Origin: Diospyros lotus | Lineage: Eukaryota > Streptophyta > Magnoliopsida > Ericales > Ebenaceae | NCBI RefSeq assembly: GCF_014633365.1 | Contig: NC_068347.1 | Location: forward strand, 12,615,655-12,679,654 | Reading direction: 5' to 3' | Length of the DNA: 64,000 bases | Shown: positions 36,159 through 48,330 of the stretch, in pieces | Position numbering within the stretch: position 1 is the stretch's first letter | Layout of the letters: the number at the start of each line of letters is the position of its first letter | Position numbers and translations under genes: made by a program | Notes under the pieces: model-generated | What the model saw: the letters and a program-made list of their open reading frames with translations, nothing else | Told to the model about the DNA's origin: nothing | Database searches by the model: none

Positions 36159-36903
36159 GAGACAAGATGTTAAAGTAGGTTTCGAAACACACCTTATAGG
36201 TTTTGAAACAACACACTTTTACACTGAGGTTTCGAAACATACATCACATGTTTCGAAACATCCAGCCTTTACAGCTGGTTATGCACTTAGAGACAGAATG
36301 AGTAGGAGACAAAGCTTTCTATTTTGACATGATTTTTTTTTATTCTTCACTTTCAAACTTATGAAATTGAAACAACAAAGTATGGAGATTAAATCAAAAG
36401 TAATTTTTTAAATAACTTTTGGATTCAAAGGCAAAAGCATGTCGGTTTTTTAAATATTCTACTGATAGAGACAGATGTTTCGAAACATACTTCAAAAACA
36501 TATTTCAAAACATATGCCACTCAGATTTTAAATACTATGCTGACAGAAATGATAGAGGTTTTGAAACATACTATATAGGTTTCAAAACATATGCTTAAAT
36601 CTCAAACAGGTTTCGAAATATAACATGCAATTTTAATAAACATTGAAACCTAATCAAAAGACATTTCAAAACATGTATAAAACATGGAAGAATGATATTT
36701 TGAAACATGAAAACTAAGTTTTGAAACATGATGCATGAATTTTAGATTTTTCAAACATTTGAACATTCGTGCCAAACATTATTCATGTACGTTTCGAAAT
36801 ATGAAAACTTTATTTCAAAATACGAGATTCACATAAATATTTTTCATTTTAAGATAGATTTTTCATCGAACACATTTTCTCATATATCAAAAAATATGAT
36901 ACA

Positions 36904-38131
36904 AAAGACAGGCCTAGGGTTGATTAATGGTCGGGCAAATGCATAAAGGAGAAATCGATGTACCTTGTACGACCGTTGGGTTGGCATCAGCATCATTTCC
37001 CCGTCAACTGGAACACACGACTCCGCTGCGGTTCTCGACTTCCTTCGTTCGTTCAGGATTGATTGACTTCTCTTCTTTGTGGGCAATCCCTAGAGAAATG
37101 GCCAACCTGACGGCATCTGAAATACTTAAGTCCTTCTGGATAGTCTCGTGCGATGTGGTCTTTCATCCCACATGTGTAACAGCCTTGGGTTCTTTCTTCA
37201 CATGGTTTTCCAGGGTGAATTTTTTTTTACATTTGGGCCAGTTTCTTTTGGGTTTGAAATTTTCTCTTCGAACCCCAAGATCATTTTTTTCCCCAAGTTT
37301 TCTCTCCTCAGGTTCCTGAGATTCAATACTAAGGCCGTTCATATGGTGGAGGTTGCTCTCCATGGTTAGGGCTTGTGTAACCGCCCCCACGTAAGTACGT
37401 GCTCCTAGGGAGCTCAATGCTAACTGGATCTCCAGCTTTATTCCCACAAGGAAGTTTTGCGCCTTGGCTTCCTCGTCCAGGTTGTAAACTAGCATGTACT
37501 TGATCGGCCAAGCAAAACTATCTTCATATTAGGCCACAGTCATGTTCCCAGTCTGCTTTAGGTTCATAAATTCCTGACCTTTCTCTAACATTTTGCATAA
37601 GGGAAAATACTTAGAATTAAAGAGTTCTTTAAATTGTTCCCATGTAACATTCGGTGTACCTTATCCCTCGGGGTCCGACAAAGTTCTTTGCATAGTTTTC
37701 CACCAATGGTCTGCCTTGTCCCGAAGCATGAAGGTGGCACAGGTAATCTTTTCCTCCTTATTACAACCAAGGAAATTAAAAATCTTTTCCATTTGCTCCA
37801 GCCAGTACTCACTCTCACTTATGTCGACTCCTATTTTTCCTTGAAAGGTAGGGGGATTTAGCCGCTGGAACTTGTCAATGGCGTTAGGAGCTTGAGGAAC
37901 AATCTGACCTTTTAGTTGTGTTTCCTGCATCGGGGTTATCATGCTCTCCACAATTCTCTCCATCCGATTAATGTGAGTTTCACTCTCCGAACTTCCTCCT
38001 TGAAGTGAACTTTCTTGGGGTATCTCAGATGTTTCCTCATGTGAGTGTTGGGACCCCTCCTCTTGGACATCCCTACAAAGATGACTTGGGGTGCCTATTT
38101 CAAATCTTACGGAACGTTGGGTATTCACCAT
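36904..38131 (-). pseudogene. gag: Tekay-like gag and protease start, broken (element J)
   Basis: The minus-strand start at 38131 (MVNTQRSVRFEIG) is the first in-frame Met. Motifs in order are MERIVESM, FQRLNPPTFQGK, SEYWLEQMEKIFNFLGCN, ITCATFMLRDKADHWWKTMQ (about 37750), then a stop. TWEQFKELFNSKYFP follows, and a second open part at 37495-37163 (YNLDEEAKAQNFLVGI, SLGARTYVGAVTQAL). The zinc knuckle is weak (CKKKF and a later CVTA-type remnant). NPTVVQGT near 36980 marks the approach to protease, which is not completed before insertion K. Several stops make it non-functional. Confidence 0.82.
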
Positions 38132-39301
38132 CTAAAATAACCACACTTTAAAATCACGAGTTCAATATGTAAACCTTAGTAGTAAAATGATCTCGAAATA
38201 ATCGTATACCATCAACACAAGGTAACCTTTCCCAACTCACGTGAACCTAGCTGGTCACCAATCCAACAAATTCCAAACATCTATATCCCTAAATTTTGTA
38301 TACGAACTTCACGAACTAGGTGCCCACTAGACCTTTATTGGGTTCATAACCTTGCTTAAGTACTTGTTATCTTCCAAAATCCTCGAAATACTTGTAAAAC
38401 ATTTGTTAATTCTAACAAATCATATATCATTATATCCTCAAAAATCCAGTCGGTCTCCAAAATCTCATCTAAAGGCTTCCTCTTCTCGGATACTTATAAA
38501 TCACGTATCCCCCAAACGACTACTGCCTAGAATCCTCAAGATTCCAATATTCATTAAACTCCTATAAAATAACCATATAGAAAAATGCTCTCCCAAGCAT
38601 GTATCTTCTAAATTCCTATAGACTTTGAATCCACCACTTTCCTACAAAATAAGTAGTCTCCCAAACGATTACTTAGTACTCTCGAAACTCTAAGTTTATT
38701 AAATCCCTGTAATTCAAATAAGTTTCATCTAAAATATCCCCAAGTAATCTTCAAGTAAGGAAGATGTCTCCCCAAATCCCGCAAGTCATTTAGGATTTTT
38801 TTTTTTTGGCAGGGGTTTAATTTCACCAAGTGACTAGAATACTTACTCGTACTAAGTCTCGTCCTGTAAAACAATTAAGCATTTCCCAAAAGATTATTAC
38901 CTAGAATCCTCGAGATTTCAAATTTATCAACTCATGTAACCTAATCGTTAGTACGCGACCCTAATAAACCATATATGGGAATACTTCCAAAATTGAATTA
39001 GTCTCTCGAGACCTCAAATCCTTCAATTTCGTATAAACAATTGTTGATAAGAAATTCTTACAATCCTCAAATCTAATTACTTACTCATTGGACTTTACCA
39101 TAGTCATTGAAACAACATCAAATGCCATGTAACCCATCCTGTCACCAAATCCCCAAAGATTAGTAACATCAATTAAAACATCTCATTTTACTATTTTACC
39201 TTCTAGGATCCCCAAACTAACCATCTAATCTATCCTGTCATCAAGGAACCCCAAAGTTAGTAGCATTGGATAGACATCATATCTCACTATTAGCCCAAAG
39301 T
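38132..39301. other. Unassigned non-coding stretch upstream of gag J
   Basis: This should be the 5' leader or LTR of J by position, but no tRNA-complementary site or TG/CA boundary could be found. It is rich in CTC/ATCC on the plus strand, contains a run of T at 38801-38810, and has stops in all frames. The Copia copy R begins abruptly at 39302. Confidence 0.4.
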
Positions 39302-40296
39302 AAGTGATGTTGGGCACATCTTTGTCAATTAAATCCTTTTATTCTTCATTTTGGTCAACAAAAGTTCTTTGTTTGCCTACTAAGGTGTCATATCTTTACT
39401 AAGATAGTCGACAAAATTATCTATCTGTCGATAGAATCTCCATCCTTTGTCGAGTAAGCCTATTTCATCATTCGAGTAGTTGACAGAATGCAATTCTTTG
39501 TCGACTATCTAGGTCAATCTATTTAAAGAGACAACAACCATCGATGTTCCAAGCCTTAAAATTTTTCTCTCTGGTAAACGAATCTTTCTCTCTCTAGTGC
39601 CAATCTCTTTTCGGTCTTTCTCTTATATTCTTAGCTATATCTCGCTTTTTCTCGTTCTCTCGGTTATAACTCCTTCAATCGAAGTATTCTTTATGGCTAG
39701 AATGAAGAACTCCAGCAAGGATAAGGCAAAAGGGAAGGAATCAACCTCTTTAAGTCGTCCACCGTCACAACCTAGGCCTCAAATCCAGTTGTTCAACTCT
39801 GAGGGTCAATAAGAAATGTATTCCATCCATTTTGAATCTCGAGAAGTCCTAGAAGGATGTTATTTGGATTTAACGTTTCTAGAATTTACCAATTTTCCAT
39901 AGATTCAAATGTTTAAAGAGTTCGGATGGTGGGATTTCTTATCTATCCATAGGTGTATATATGAAGATGCAGTTAGGGTAATTTATTCAAATGCAGACAA
40001 CAACTATCAAAAGAGGAAGTCGGATAAGAAGTTTAAAACCAATATTGGAGATTCTAATATTGAACTCACTTTGACATTGATTCATAACTGGTTTGGAATT
40101 CCATTAGACGGTGAAGATTATGCTTCTTGGACACAAGACTATGCCCAGGCCAGTAAAGAAGTTATAGGAGACGACAATATTAACACTGGAATCACTGACA
40201 CCACAATTATGGACTTGAACACTAGACTTCTTCATCTCATTTTTTGTTAGATGATCTATCCTAGAAGTGGTAGTTTTTCACTCAAGATAAAGTAAA
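39302..40296 (+). pseudogene. Copia post-pol gene, partial copy (element R)
   Basis: The first 390 bases repeat the post-pol spacer of C (27951-28323). The gene follows from ATG 39693 (MARMKNSSKDKAKGKE, SLSRPPSQPRPQIQLF) with a stop near 39810. The open part 39909-40250 has KEFGWWDFLSIHRCIYEDAV, LIHNWFGIPLDGEDYASW and ASKEVIGDDNI, then MIYPRSGSFSL near 40250-40285, where homology ends. The layout resembles the plant transposon-protein domain seen in extra 3' genes of LTR elements (my recollection: Pfam PF20167; needs a search). Function is unknown. A matching copy lies in opposite orientation in H. Confidence 0.65.
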
Positions 40297-40524
40297 AAAA
40301 TACATATTCATTAATCGTAGAATTGCATTCCAACACTGATAAGAATAATCATTGACAAGAAATAGACATCTATATAACCAAAAATATATTCATGGATGTT
40401 TAAAAAGGAAGTCACATAAAAAATAACCATGCATCAAAAGATTAACAATAACATCATCTCCAAAAGAAATATATATGACATGGGAAGACATCTAGGGATT
40501 AGGAAAAATAGAAGATAGAGAGGA

Positions 40525-41690
40525 TTAAGCTGATGTAGGAGAAGTGGCTGAGGGAAGAGAAGATGATGAAAGTAGAGGAGGGAACTGAGAGGACATCATC
40601 TGCATCATACGCCCTAGCTGAGATAACATCTCTTCTTGTTGATGATGAAGACTCCTCATATTTGCCCTTACTTTTTCTCTAAACTCTAAAAAGTTTGATT
40701 CCAACCTTGAAAGATCCGACTTGAGTTCAACTATCCCATGAACCAATAAATCATCTTGAGAGTCAAGTTGAGATGCTGATGATGTTCCTTTCGAGTTCCT
40801 TTTCTTCTGAGGTTTTTCTTGTTTTTCAGCCTTGACCCATTTCCTGTCTTTATTCACATATCCAATTCTAATAGTCGTGATTCCCATGATGTGTTGGGAT
40901 GGGTTTAGGTAAATTTTTCTGTCATGATCCAACTAACCTATCGTTTTATCCAACAACTCATTGACAGCCATTCCATAAAGGAGTGATCTATTCTTACCAG
41001 AAAATGATTCTATCATCAAATTTATCATTAATAGGCAAAGATTTGGTCTTCTCTTAGTCTTAACACATTGAAGAAGCCATAGATCCAATCTAGTAACAAG
41101 AGAGAAACTTCCACTTCTTGGGTAAATCATTTGACAACATATAAGATGAAGTCTCCTAGTGTATCCATCCTCTTTGTATCATTGATGCGAGTTGAAATGG
41201 TGTCATCCCCAATGACTTCCTTACTAGCTTGAGCAAAGTCTTGTGTCCTGGAAGCATAATCTTCACCTTCCAATGGAATTCCAAAATAATTATGGATCAA
41301 TAAAATAGAAACTTCAAAATGAGTCACTACAATGTTGGTTTTAAATTTCTTATCTGATTTTCGCTTGTGATATGTATTGTTGGCATTTGAATAAAATGCC
41401 CTAATGATATCTTCATAAATGCTTCTATGGGTAGTTAAGAAATCTCACCACCCGAACTCCTTAAACTTTTGAATATAGGAAATCAGTGGATTCTAAGAAT
41501 GTCAAATCTAAATAACGACCTTCTAAGACTTCCCAGGATTCAAAATAGACAGAATACCTTTCTTGTTGGCCCTCAGAGTCAAACAACTAGATTTGAGGCC
41601 TAGGTTGAGGCCGTGGTCCACTTAAAGAAGCTGGTTCCTTCCCTTTTCCCTTATTCTTGCCGGAGTTCTTCATTCTAGCCATAGAATAAT
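40525..41690 (-). pseudogene. Copia post-pol gene, fuller copy (element H)
   Basis: The minus-strand start is ATG near 41683 (MARMKNSGKNKGKGKEP). Parts in order are a basic Ser/Pro-rich head, a KEFGWWDFL-like segment, LIHNYFGIPLEGEDYASRTQ and ASKEVIGDDTISTRI (41327-41127), MIYPRSGSFSLVTRLDLWLL (41130-41070), KTKRRPNLCLLMINLMIESF, LLYGMAVNELL, then DHDRKIYLNPSQHIMGITTI (40932 on) and KWVKAEKQEKPQKK. A heptad-like helix (LKSDLSRLESNFLEFREKVR) and a Ser/Pro tail ending at 40525 complete it. Frame changes and stops separate the parts. Position after pol is that of the env-like gene of some plant Copia elements, but I see no signal peptide or membrane span here. Function unknown. Confidence 0.7.
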
Positions 41691-42285
41691 CTTCGATATA
41701 GAGAGTTAAGAGGCTCAATTTTGATTTAACATTTGACTGAGAGAAAACACAAAGAGAAAGAGATAGCTGAGAGCATGAGAGAAAACGAGAAGAGAGATGT
41801 AAAAAAAATCCTAGGGTTTTGAATTTGGATGGTCGCCTATTATATATATAGATCGACCGATTTAGTCATCAAAGGGATGGGTTTTGTCGACTACTAGAAT
41901 GATAAAATGAGCTTAGTCAACAGATGTTATGCTTCTATCAACTGATTGAATTAAGAGAAGCAACTTAGTCAACAATGGTTGGTCCTTCTGTTGATAGAGA
42001 CTTTAATCTGTCGACTATTTTAAATGAAGAAATGACAACTTAGTCGACAAAGGAAGAGCTTTTGTAGATCAATTTAAAAGAAAAACAAGATTTAGTCGAC
42101 AAAAAGAGGATGATTTATCGACAAAGATGTGCCCAATATCACTTATAAATATTGGCCTAGATGCATTTTGTCGATAGATCATTTGATTTAGTTGACAGAT
42201 TAAATGCTTGTCCTTAGAACATAAATATCTATATTTAAAATTTAATAATCCAAAGATCATGTCTAGTTAAATTACATATAGTTAA

Positions 42286-43018
42286 TTATGTAATAATCAA
42301 TCTTAGCTCATTTCTAAAATGTTCAAACTTTTCTTTTTCAAGGGGCTTTGTAAAGATATCTGTTATTTCATGATTGGTATTTATGAATTCAAGGTTTATG
42401 TCCCCTTTTTGAACATGATCTCTAATAAAATGATGTTTTATTTCTATGTGCTTAGTTCTTGCATGAAATACAGGATTTTTTGTTAGAACTATAACACTTG
42501 TATTGTAACATTTTATAGGGATATTTTGAAGCCTTATGCCATAATCTTCTATTTGATATTTCATCCAAAGGATTTGAGCACAACAACTACCAGCTGCAAC
42601 ATATTCAGCCTTAGTAGATGATAGTGCCACAGTATTTTGCTTCCTACTTGACCAAGATACTAAGCAATGTCCTAAGAATTGACATGAACCACTTGTGTTT
42701 TTTCTATCTATTTTACAACCATCATAATCAACATCAGTATAAGTTGTTAGATTAAAGTTGTTTGATTTAGGATAAAATAGTTCTAAGCTTGTCGTTCCTT
42801 TTAGATATCTCAAAATTCTCTTAACTGCTTTTAAATGAGATTTTTTGGGATTGGATTGGAACCTAGCACATAAACATACACTAACTTAATATCAGGTCTA
42901 CTAGCTATTAAATAAAAAAGTGATCCAATCATGCTCTTATAAAGTTTGTTATCTATAGCTCTGCCTAATTCATCTTTGTCTAGGTTTGATGAACCACTCA
43001 TAGGTGTGGTCATAGGTT
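42286..43018 (-). pseudogene. pol: Copia pol, RNase H end (element H)
   Basis: On the minus strand the RT connection (MTTPMSGSSNLDKDELG, SMIGSLFYLIASRPDI) is followed after a frameshift by RYLKGTTSLELFYPKSN, YTDVDYDGCKIDRKNTSGSC, SWSSRKQNTVALSSTKAEYV and NHEITDIFTKPLEKEKFEHF. It then ends at 42286. Catalytic acidic positions of the Copia RNase H (YTDxDYDGC, STKAEY) are readable. It joins 47224-48330 once solo LTR D is removed. Confidence 0.88.
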
Positions 43019-44552
43019 TGCAATGTAATACCCCATATTTTCATGAGGTTGCCACGTAATTTAAGTGAGTTTAAAATACTAAAAAATTAGCTTGTAAGGG
43101 CAACAAGTGACCAAATCAGTTATAGGGAGTGCCTTAGAACTTGGATATATAAGAAAAAAGGTATGTCATTAATGAGCGTCTCAAGGCGAGATTTATGATG
43201 CCGAAAGAAATCAAATCAGAGATGATTTTTGGTACAACTATGAGTTGTCTTGAAAGATTGAATTATGGTAAGGGGCTTTTGGGAAATCCATGGAACCCTA
43301 AGGAGGCTCTAATTTTGTGAATAGAATAACCCTTAAGTGATTTCGGGATGAAACAAAAGGGTTTGCAATCGAAACATGCATTTGGGGCCAAAGTGTAATT
43401 TTTTATTCCAGTCAAAAAAGGGTTGAAAATGATATTTTTTTCAAATTTCTTGGGCCAATTGAGAAGCATGGGACTTAGGGGTTCATGTGGGAAAATATCA
43501 AAGCTTGAGGACTTGAAATAAGGGTAAAAATGGCATTCAGAATAAGCTTTGGGTATTAGCTTTGGATTTCAAAATTCATTCCATTCTTGTTTTGGATTTC
43601 AAAATTAATTCCATTCTAGCTTTGGATTTCAAAACCCTTTCCAATATAGTTTTGAGTCTTTGGAGTCCAAAGCTTATCTAGGGACATGTGGCGATGCATG
43701 ATTGGCCCAAAAAATCTATAAATAAGGCCATGGGGTTGTTCTCAAATCATTCCAAGTAAGTTTGAGGATTGAAGGATTCTAAGGTGAGGATCTTATTCTT
43801 GAGAGAGGGGAGAAAATTATGCAAGAAGAAGGGAAGAAATCAGAGGAGAAGTAAAGGAGAATAGGCCTCGCCGGAGTTTTTAGTATTTTCCAGAATTTGT
43901 CCCAAATAGTTAGAAAAAGGGCAAGGTAAGTTTATTTTTGTAATATTCCTATAGAGGGGGAAGAGAGGGACCCATAGGTTCAAACAAGGGTCGAATTGAA
44001 GCTAAAATGAGAGAGTTATGGCCGAAATACGAAAATGGCACAAAGCTATCTGAAATATAAGGGCGACGCGTATAATACATGTGCCGAGAAGTGGTTGCGC
44101 ATGAAAGTGCATGGGCCACCTTCCCACGGCACGTGAAGGCTCGTGTAGGGCCCATTTACCTTGAAATTTTTCAGTTATGTCCCTCATTTAATGCCCCTTC
44201 AACCCTATGTAAAAATATTAGAGGTTAGGTTTACCGAAACTCGTGTTTTCTACAGAAACCTAGGCTGTTTGCTATGAAATCGTAACTTCCAGAGATAAAC
44301 CTTCAAAGTGAGGCTCCTATACTCCAAACCCTATTTTTTTTCTCTCTTATAATAGAATTCTATTGCATGAAACGTGTTTTGTGAAGTTCCTATATGCAAA
44401 CTCCTGTTATTCTCTTGCAAGAAATCATGTTGCATATATGGAATGTGTTTTCCTAAAAATATATGTTGTTGGCTTTCAATGGTTGCATTTATAAAATCCG
44501 TGTGGTTATATTGTTGTACCTATCTATTGTTGCCCAAAGAAAAAGTTTGGAT

Positions 44553-44748
44553 ATCCCCCAAGAGGCACTATGCATGTGCCATTGAGAAAGCTCTCGTGAG
44601 GAAGACCTTGAGTCGAAGGGATAACAGATGTGGTGTTTGCATGAGTTCTATGAGGTCTGGCCAAGGTGACATGGTTAGGGACCTCCCGAGAGGCGCTATG
44701 CATGCGCCGTTGAGAAAGCTCTCGTTGGAAGAGGCTGACATGTTCACA
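44553..44748 (+). repeat. Duplicated block with GGCGC-TATGCAT-GCGCC palindrome in LTR D
   Basis: Two copies about 128 bases apart contain GGCACTATGCATGTGCC (44564-44580) and GGCGCTATGCATGCGCC (44692-44708), each followed by a GAGAAAGCTCTCGT hairpin-like sequence. Differences between copies preserve the pairing at both arms of the first palindrome. Confidence 0.75.
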
Positions 44749-45103
44749 AGGCACTTCAGAGTAGTCTTCGTTGTTTCCTCATACATTTTATACTTGTTCA
44801 TGCATTTATATAAACTTTTTTGGAGTTTTCACTAGAAGATTCATCTTCTAATTAGACTATGTCCCTAAAATATTCAAACGTTTTAGGTTCGACAAGCGGC
44901 TCTAAGGGAAAGGAGATAGCTGAAGAATAACTCATTTTATTGTTTATAGCATGTTTTAGAATATCTTTAAGTATTTCAGTTGATGAAACCTTAGTATGTT
45001 TTTGGTTATGTTTGAGACGTTCGGTTATCGTTTTCGAAAGATGATATCCATGTAATTTGTTTTGTAGACATCTTGAACGATTTCTTGACTGCGCTTAACC
45101 TTA

Positions 45104-46979
45104 TGCATTTATTTCAAACAAACATATACAAAATAAACAAAGAAGAAGCAAGAATGCAGGCACAAGGCATTTATACTCGCCAGTGTACGAGTGTGCGCTC
45201 TAGCAAAATTTAATTTTCTGGGTAAGTCCAAGTCGATTCACTAGGAGATCAAAACGGAAATGAAAGCTGCGAAAAATCTTTATGTACTAAATGGGTTTGT
45301 CAGACCAATTCAGCTGAACGATTTTCTTTTTTCAAGATAAAAAATGAATGTTTGTGTATGGAAGGTGATCTTAGGACAAAGCAATTTATGTGCCAACCCA
45401 CTGAGTTACCAAAGAAATATCAAAATACTTAACATCGACGAATTAAAATTGAGGCTATGCAGTTAACTATATTCCAAAATGATAATAGCTCTAAGTTAAG
45501 CACTTTCCATACATGGCATGAGAAAGTCTAGATTAAGCAACTATCATAAATCAAAATACACTCAACATACCTTGAGATTCTGCCAATAATTACAACTCAA
45601 GATAATGATAATTCTAGGTTTAGCACTGTCCATACATGGCATGAGAGAGTCTAGATTAAGTAATTACCATAAATTAGATTGCAATTTATAAACAGAGACC
45701 AATAATTCAGATTAATCAAATGAGTTTGGGTATGAAAACATTTCCAATTTAAGTAACCTCCATACATGGTGTGGAGACTCTGATTTAGGATCATGCTTCA
45801 ATCCAAACCCATAGATTCAATTTACACACTACTCAATTAAAATCAACCTACTATTAATTCATTAGGAGTTCAGCTCTCTTGGGCAAGTAGTGGCACTGGA
45901 CATAGTCCTTTCCTTAGCCCAAGTTTAAGCTTAGCCACACATCTCCAACTAAAAATTAAAGAAACATGAACTAAAGTGTTTGAATGTAAATACAGAAATT
46001 GAAATTACTGAAAAGTAAATGAACTGTTAATGGAAGTTGCAAAATGAAAACGTGCATGAAAAGAAATTACAGAATGTAGATAACAGAAATAAAGAACACT
46101 GTATTGATAGAAAAAAATGAAGAATATGAAACTGCTAGAATTAAAGAACAAAATAGAAAATAAGCAAAACACAAGAACAAGATGATGAACAATGCTCTTT
46201 TCCCCTTATTCTGGTTAAATGGCGGATGGGGACTCTCTTCTTAGTGAAGCCGACAATAGATATATATATATATATATATTCATCTTTTGCAAATGGCCCT
46301 CGTCAAAGAAGAAATTACGTTGTGTGCTATCAAGTTCATTTGTGCGTGCTCTGATAAAATCTTCAAAAAGGGATTCCGATGACGGTGCTTGGAACAACTT
46401 TGTATGGTTTGGAGGTATGTGGCACATCCGGATGAGGGACTAGTCATTCGAATGAATTTGAGATAGAATTCAATAAATGTGAGTAGCATTCGAATGCTAC
46501 AGTACATTATTCGAATGAATTCATCCTTCCCTTCATATTTTTGCATGTTCTTCCCTTAACATCCGAATGCTACAGTACCGTCATTTGAATGAGTTTGATC
46601 TTCAACAGTACTTGGACTTCATCCAACCGAATGGGTATTGTGAAGCATCCGAATGAATGTTGGCTTCATTGGATTGATCTTCACGCACGGCTGCCAGACA
46701 TTATAATATGTTATAATGTCATATATATTATATGATATATTACATGCTTATATATTATATTATATATATGCTTCACGCATTGCACTTATATGATATATAT
46801 ATGCATAATATTTGTATATGTTATATATTATATTTATTTACTATTTTATTATTATTATATATATATATATTTGAGAAATCTACATATAACCATGAAAGAC
46901 ATAAATATTCAATTAAATCCAATTTCAAGGTCGAAATAGGGGTGAAAATATAATAAAATTTTGATATTTTTGAGCATCA
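45104..46979 (-). mobile_element. Athila-type solo LTR in D (element N)
   Basis: On the minus strand N begins TGATGCTCAAAAATATC at 46979 and ends near AATAAATGCA at 45104. Blocks CCATACATGGCATG at about 45508 and 45630 and a TATGGTGTGG-like variant are shared with A, G and L. ATTCGAAT-centred motifs recur at 46445-46670. An (AT)n tract lies at 46259-46279 and an AT-rich part at 46700-46870. No target duplication was confirmed, so the left end is approximate. Confidence 0.65.
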
Positions 46980-47223
46980 ATCATTTCTCATATGATAAAT
47001 AAAGCATTATGGTTATGTACCATATCAAGTTCGATCTAGCTTTCGCATTTGTAATTATAACACCTTTCTTAGCTATTTAAGTTTGATAGGTTGAGAAGGT
47101 AAAATTGGGATTTTTAGGAATTGTATGTTGTGCATCAGTGGATGTGTTGTGAAGAACAAAAAAAATGAATTTCCTGAAATCCTAAGTTATAACATGCTAA
47201 AAAAAATTGGGTGTTACATGCAA

Positions 47224-48330
47224 TCTTGAACATCAAATTTCTTAAGAAGATCTCTTATGTATTTTTGTTGAGAAATATAAATACCTTCATCTTCTTATTT
47301 TATGTGCAATCCTAGAAAATATTTTAGTTCACCCATCATGTTCATTTCAAATTCTCCTTGCATAAGATTTGCAAATTGATCACATCGAGATTTATTTGTG
47401 AATCCAAATATAATATCATCTACATAGATTTGAACTAACAATATATCCTTGTCATGGTTTCTTATAAATAAGGTTGTATTTATTTGACCTTTTTTGAATC
47501 CTTTATCTAAGAGAAATTTACTAAGCCTTTCAAATCATACCCTAGGGGCTTGTTTTAGACCATATAAAGCTTTGGAAAGTTTAAACACATGGTCTTCATA
47601 CTTATGATTTTCAAAACTAGGAGGTTATTCTACATAAGCTTTTTCATTGATATATCCATTTAAGAAAGCACTCTTAACATCCATTTGATATAGCTTAAAG
47701 TTTTGCAAGCAAATGCTAATAGCATCCTTTTGTCTTCTAGTCTAGCAACAAGGGCATAGGTTTCATGATAGTCAATACCCTCTTCTTGGCTATAACCTTG
47801 AGCCACTAGCCTAGCTTTATTTCTAATGACTATACCTTTTTCATCTATTTTGTTTCTAAATACCCATTTTGTGCCTATTGTTGGATAGTCTTTTGGTCTT
47901 GGCACTAGTTTCGAAACTCCACTTCTTTCAAATTGATTTAATTCTTCTTGCATGAAAATAATCCAATTTTCATCATTTTAAGCTTCTTTGACATTATTAG
48001 GTTCAACTTGAGATAAGAAAGTGGCATATTGACATTCATTTCTAATGGATGATCTAGTTCTAATTCCTTTAGATGGATCTCCTATGATTTCATTTTCTTT
48101 GACATATTTCCTTTCTCTTGGAATGTTAGTTCTTTTCTTCTTGATACTCTTGATTTCTTTCAACCGGATCAATATCTAGAGTGTTTGATTCATCTAATGA
48201 AAGTCTTTCACGATTTTGAGTAGCATCATTTTCACAATCTTCTCTGGGTTTTGGAAATTCAATATTTATATCATCAATTATTACTTGAATTGTTTCTTCT
48301 ACTACTAAAGTTCTTTTGTTGAATACTCTA
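47224..48330 (-). pseudogene. pol: Copia pol, reverse transcriptase part (element H)
   Basis: On the minus strand YRVFNKRTLVVEETIQ lies at the cut edge (48330). PRERKYVKENEIIGDPSKG and ECQYATFLSQVEP follow (48172-47978), then RSGVSKLVPRPKDYPTIGTK, WVFRNKIDEKGIVIRNKARL and YSQEEGIDYHETYAL (47953-47740). The polymerase-site region (YVDDIIFGFTN-like) lies near 47420. The match to C is close along its length. Frameshifts occur at about 47695 and 47960. Confidence 0.88.

Larger units (their letters stand above)
32596..36889 (-). mobile_element. Copia-like solo LTR with TTTCGAAA motifs (element K), split by E
   Basis: On the minus strand K starts TGATATATGAGAAAATG (36889) and ends GGAGCTAACA (32596), about 1.6 kb without E. 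The phrases AATTCACCACATCTCTTGGG and a TTTATAGTGGTTTGACACC block match the layout of Copia LTRs such as H2. GTTTCGAAAC and near variants occur many times (32750, 32772, 36179, 36223, 36242, 36600 and others). No target duplication was found, so the ends are approximate. Confidence 0.6.
30440..38131 (-). mobile_element. Tekay-type element with gag but no pol (element J), interrupted by K and E
   Basis: On the minus strand J reads gag and protease start (38131-36904), insertion K, about 1.8 kb with no recognisable domain (32595-30820), a purine tract (AAGGGGGGGAGGA, 30819-30806) and the beginning of a 3' LTR (30805 down to about 30440, TGTAATACCCGAGG). The missing RT, RNase H and integrase mean internal deletion. 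That these parts belong to one element is an inference from shared orientation and order. Confidence 0.6.
43024..47218 (+). mobile_element. Tekay-like solo LTR (element D) carrying LTR N
   Basis: D starts TGTAATACCCCA and ends GGGTGTTACA, with an exact target duplication TGCAA (43019-43023 and 47219-47223). Removing it restores the Copia pol of H. Without N it is about 2.3 kb. A TATA box, ATCTATAAATAAGG, is near 43714. No coding domain. Confidence 0.87.
40297..48330 (-). mobile_element. Copia element fragment with extra 3' gene (element H), split by D
   Basis: On the minus strand H reads RT (48330-47224), insertion D, RNase H (43018-42286), post-pol spacer with GTCGAC motifs (42285-41700), the extra gene (41690-40525) and a 3' untranslated part down to about 40300. 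It is the same family as C. LTR I cuts its pol at 48331. Its own LTRs are absent. Confidence 0.82.

Noticed and set aside
40297..40500. Junction of two opposed Copia copies as a transposon end or integration hotspot
   Set aside because: No inverted terminus or target duplication is visible; simplest reading is truncation of both copies.
44374..44835. 153-codon frame in LTR D
   Set aside because: No domain; it lies inside a solo LTR and spans its duplicated palindromic block, with an equally open frame on the other strand.
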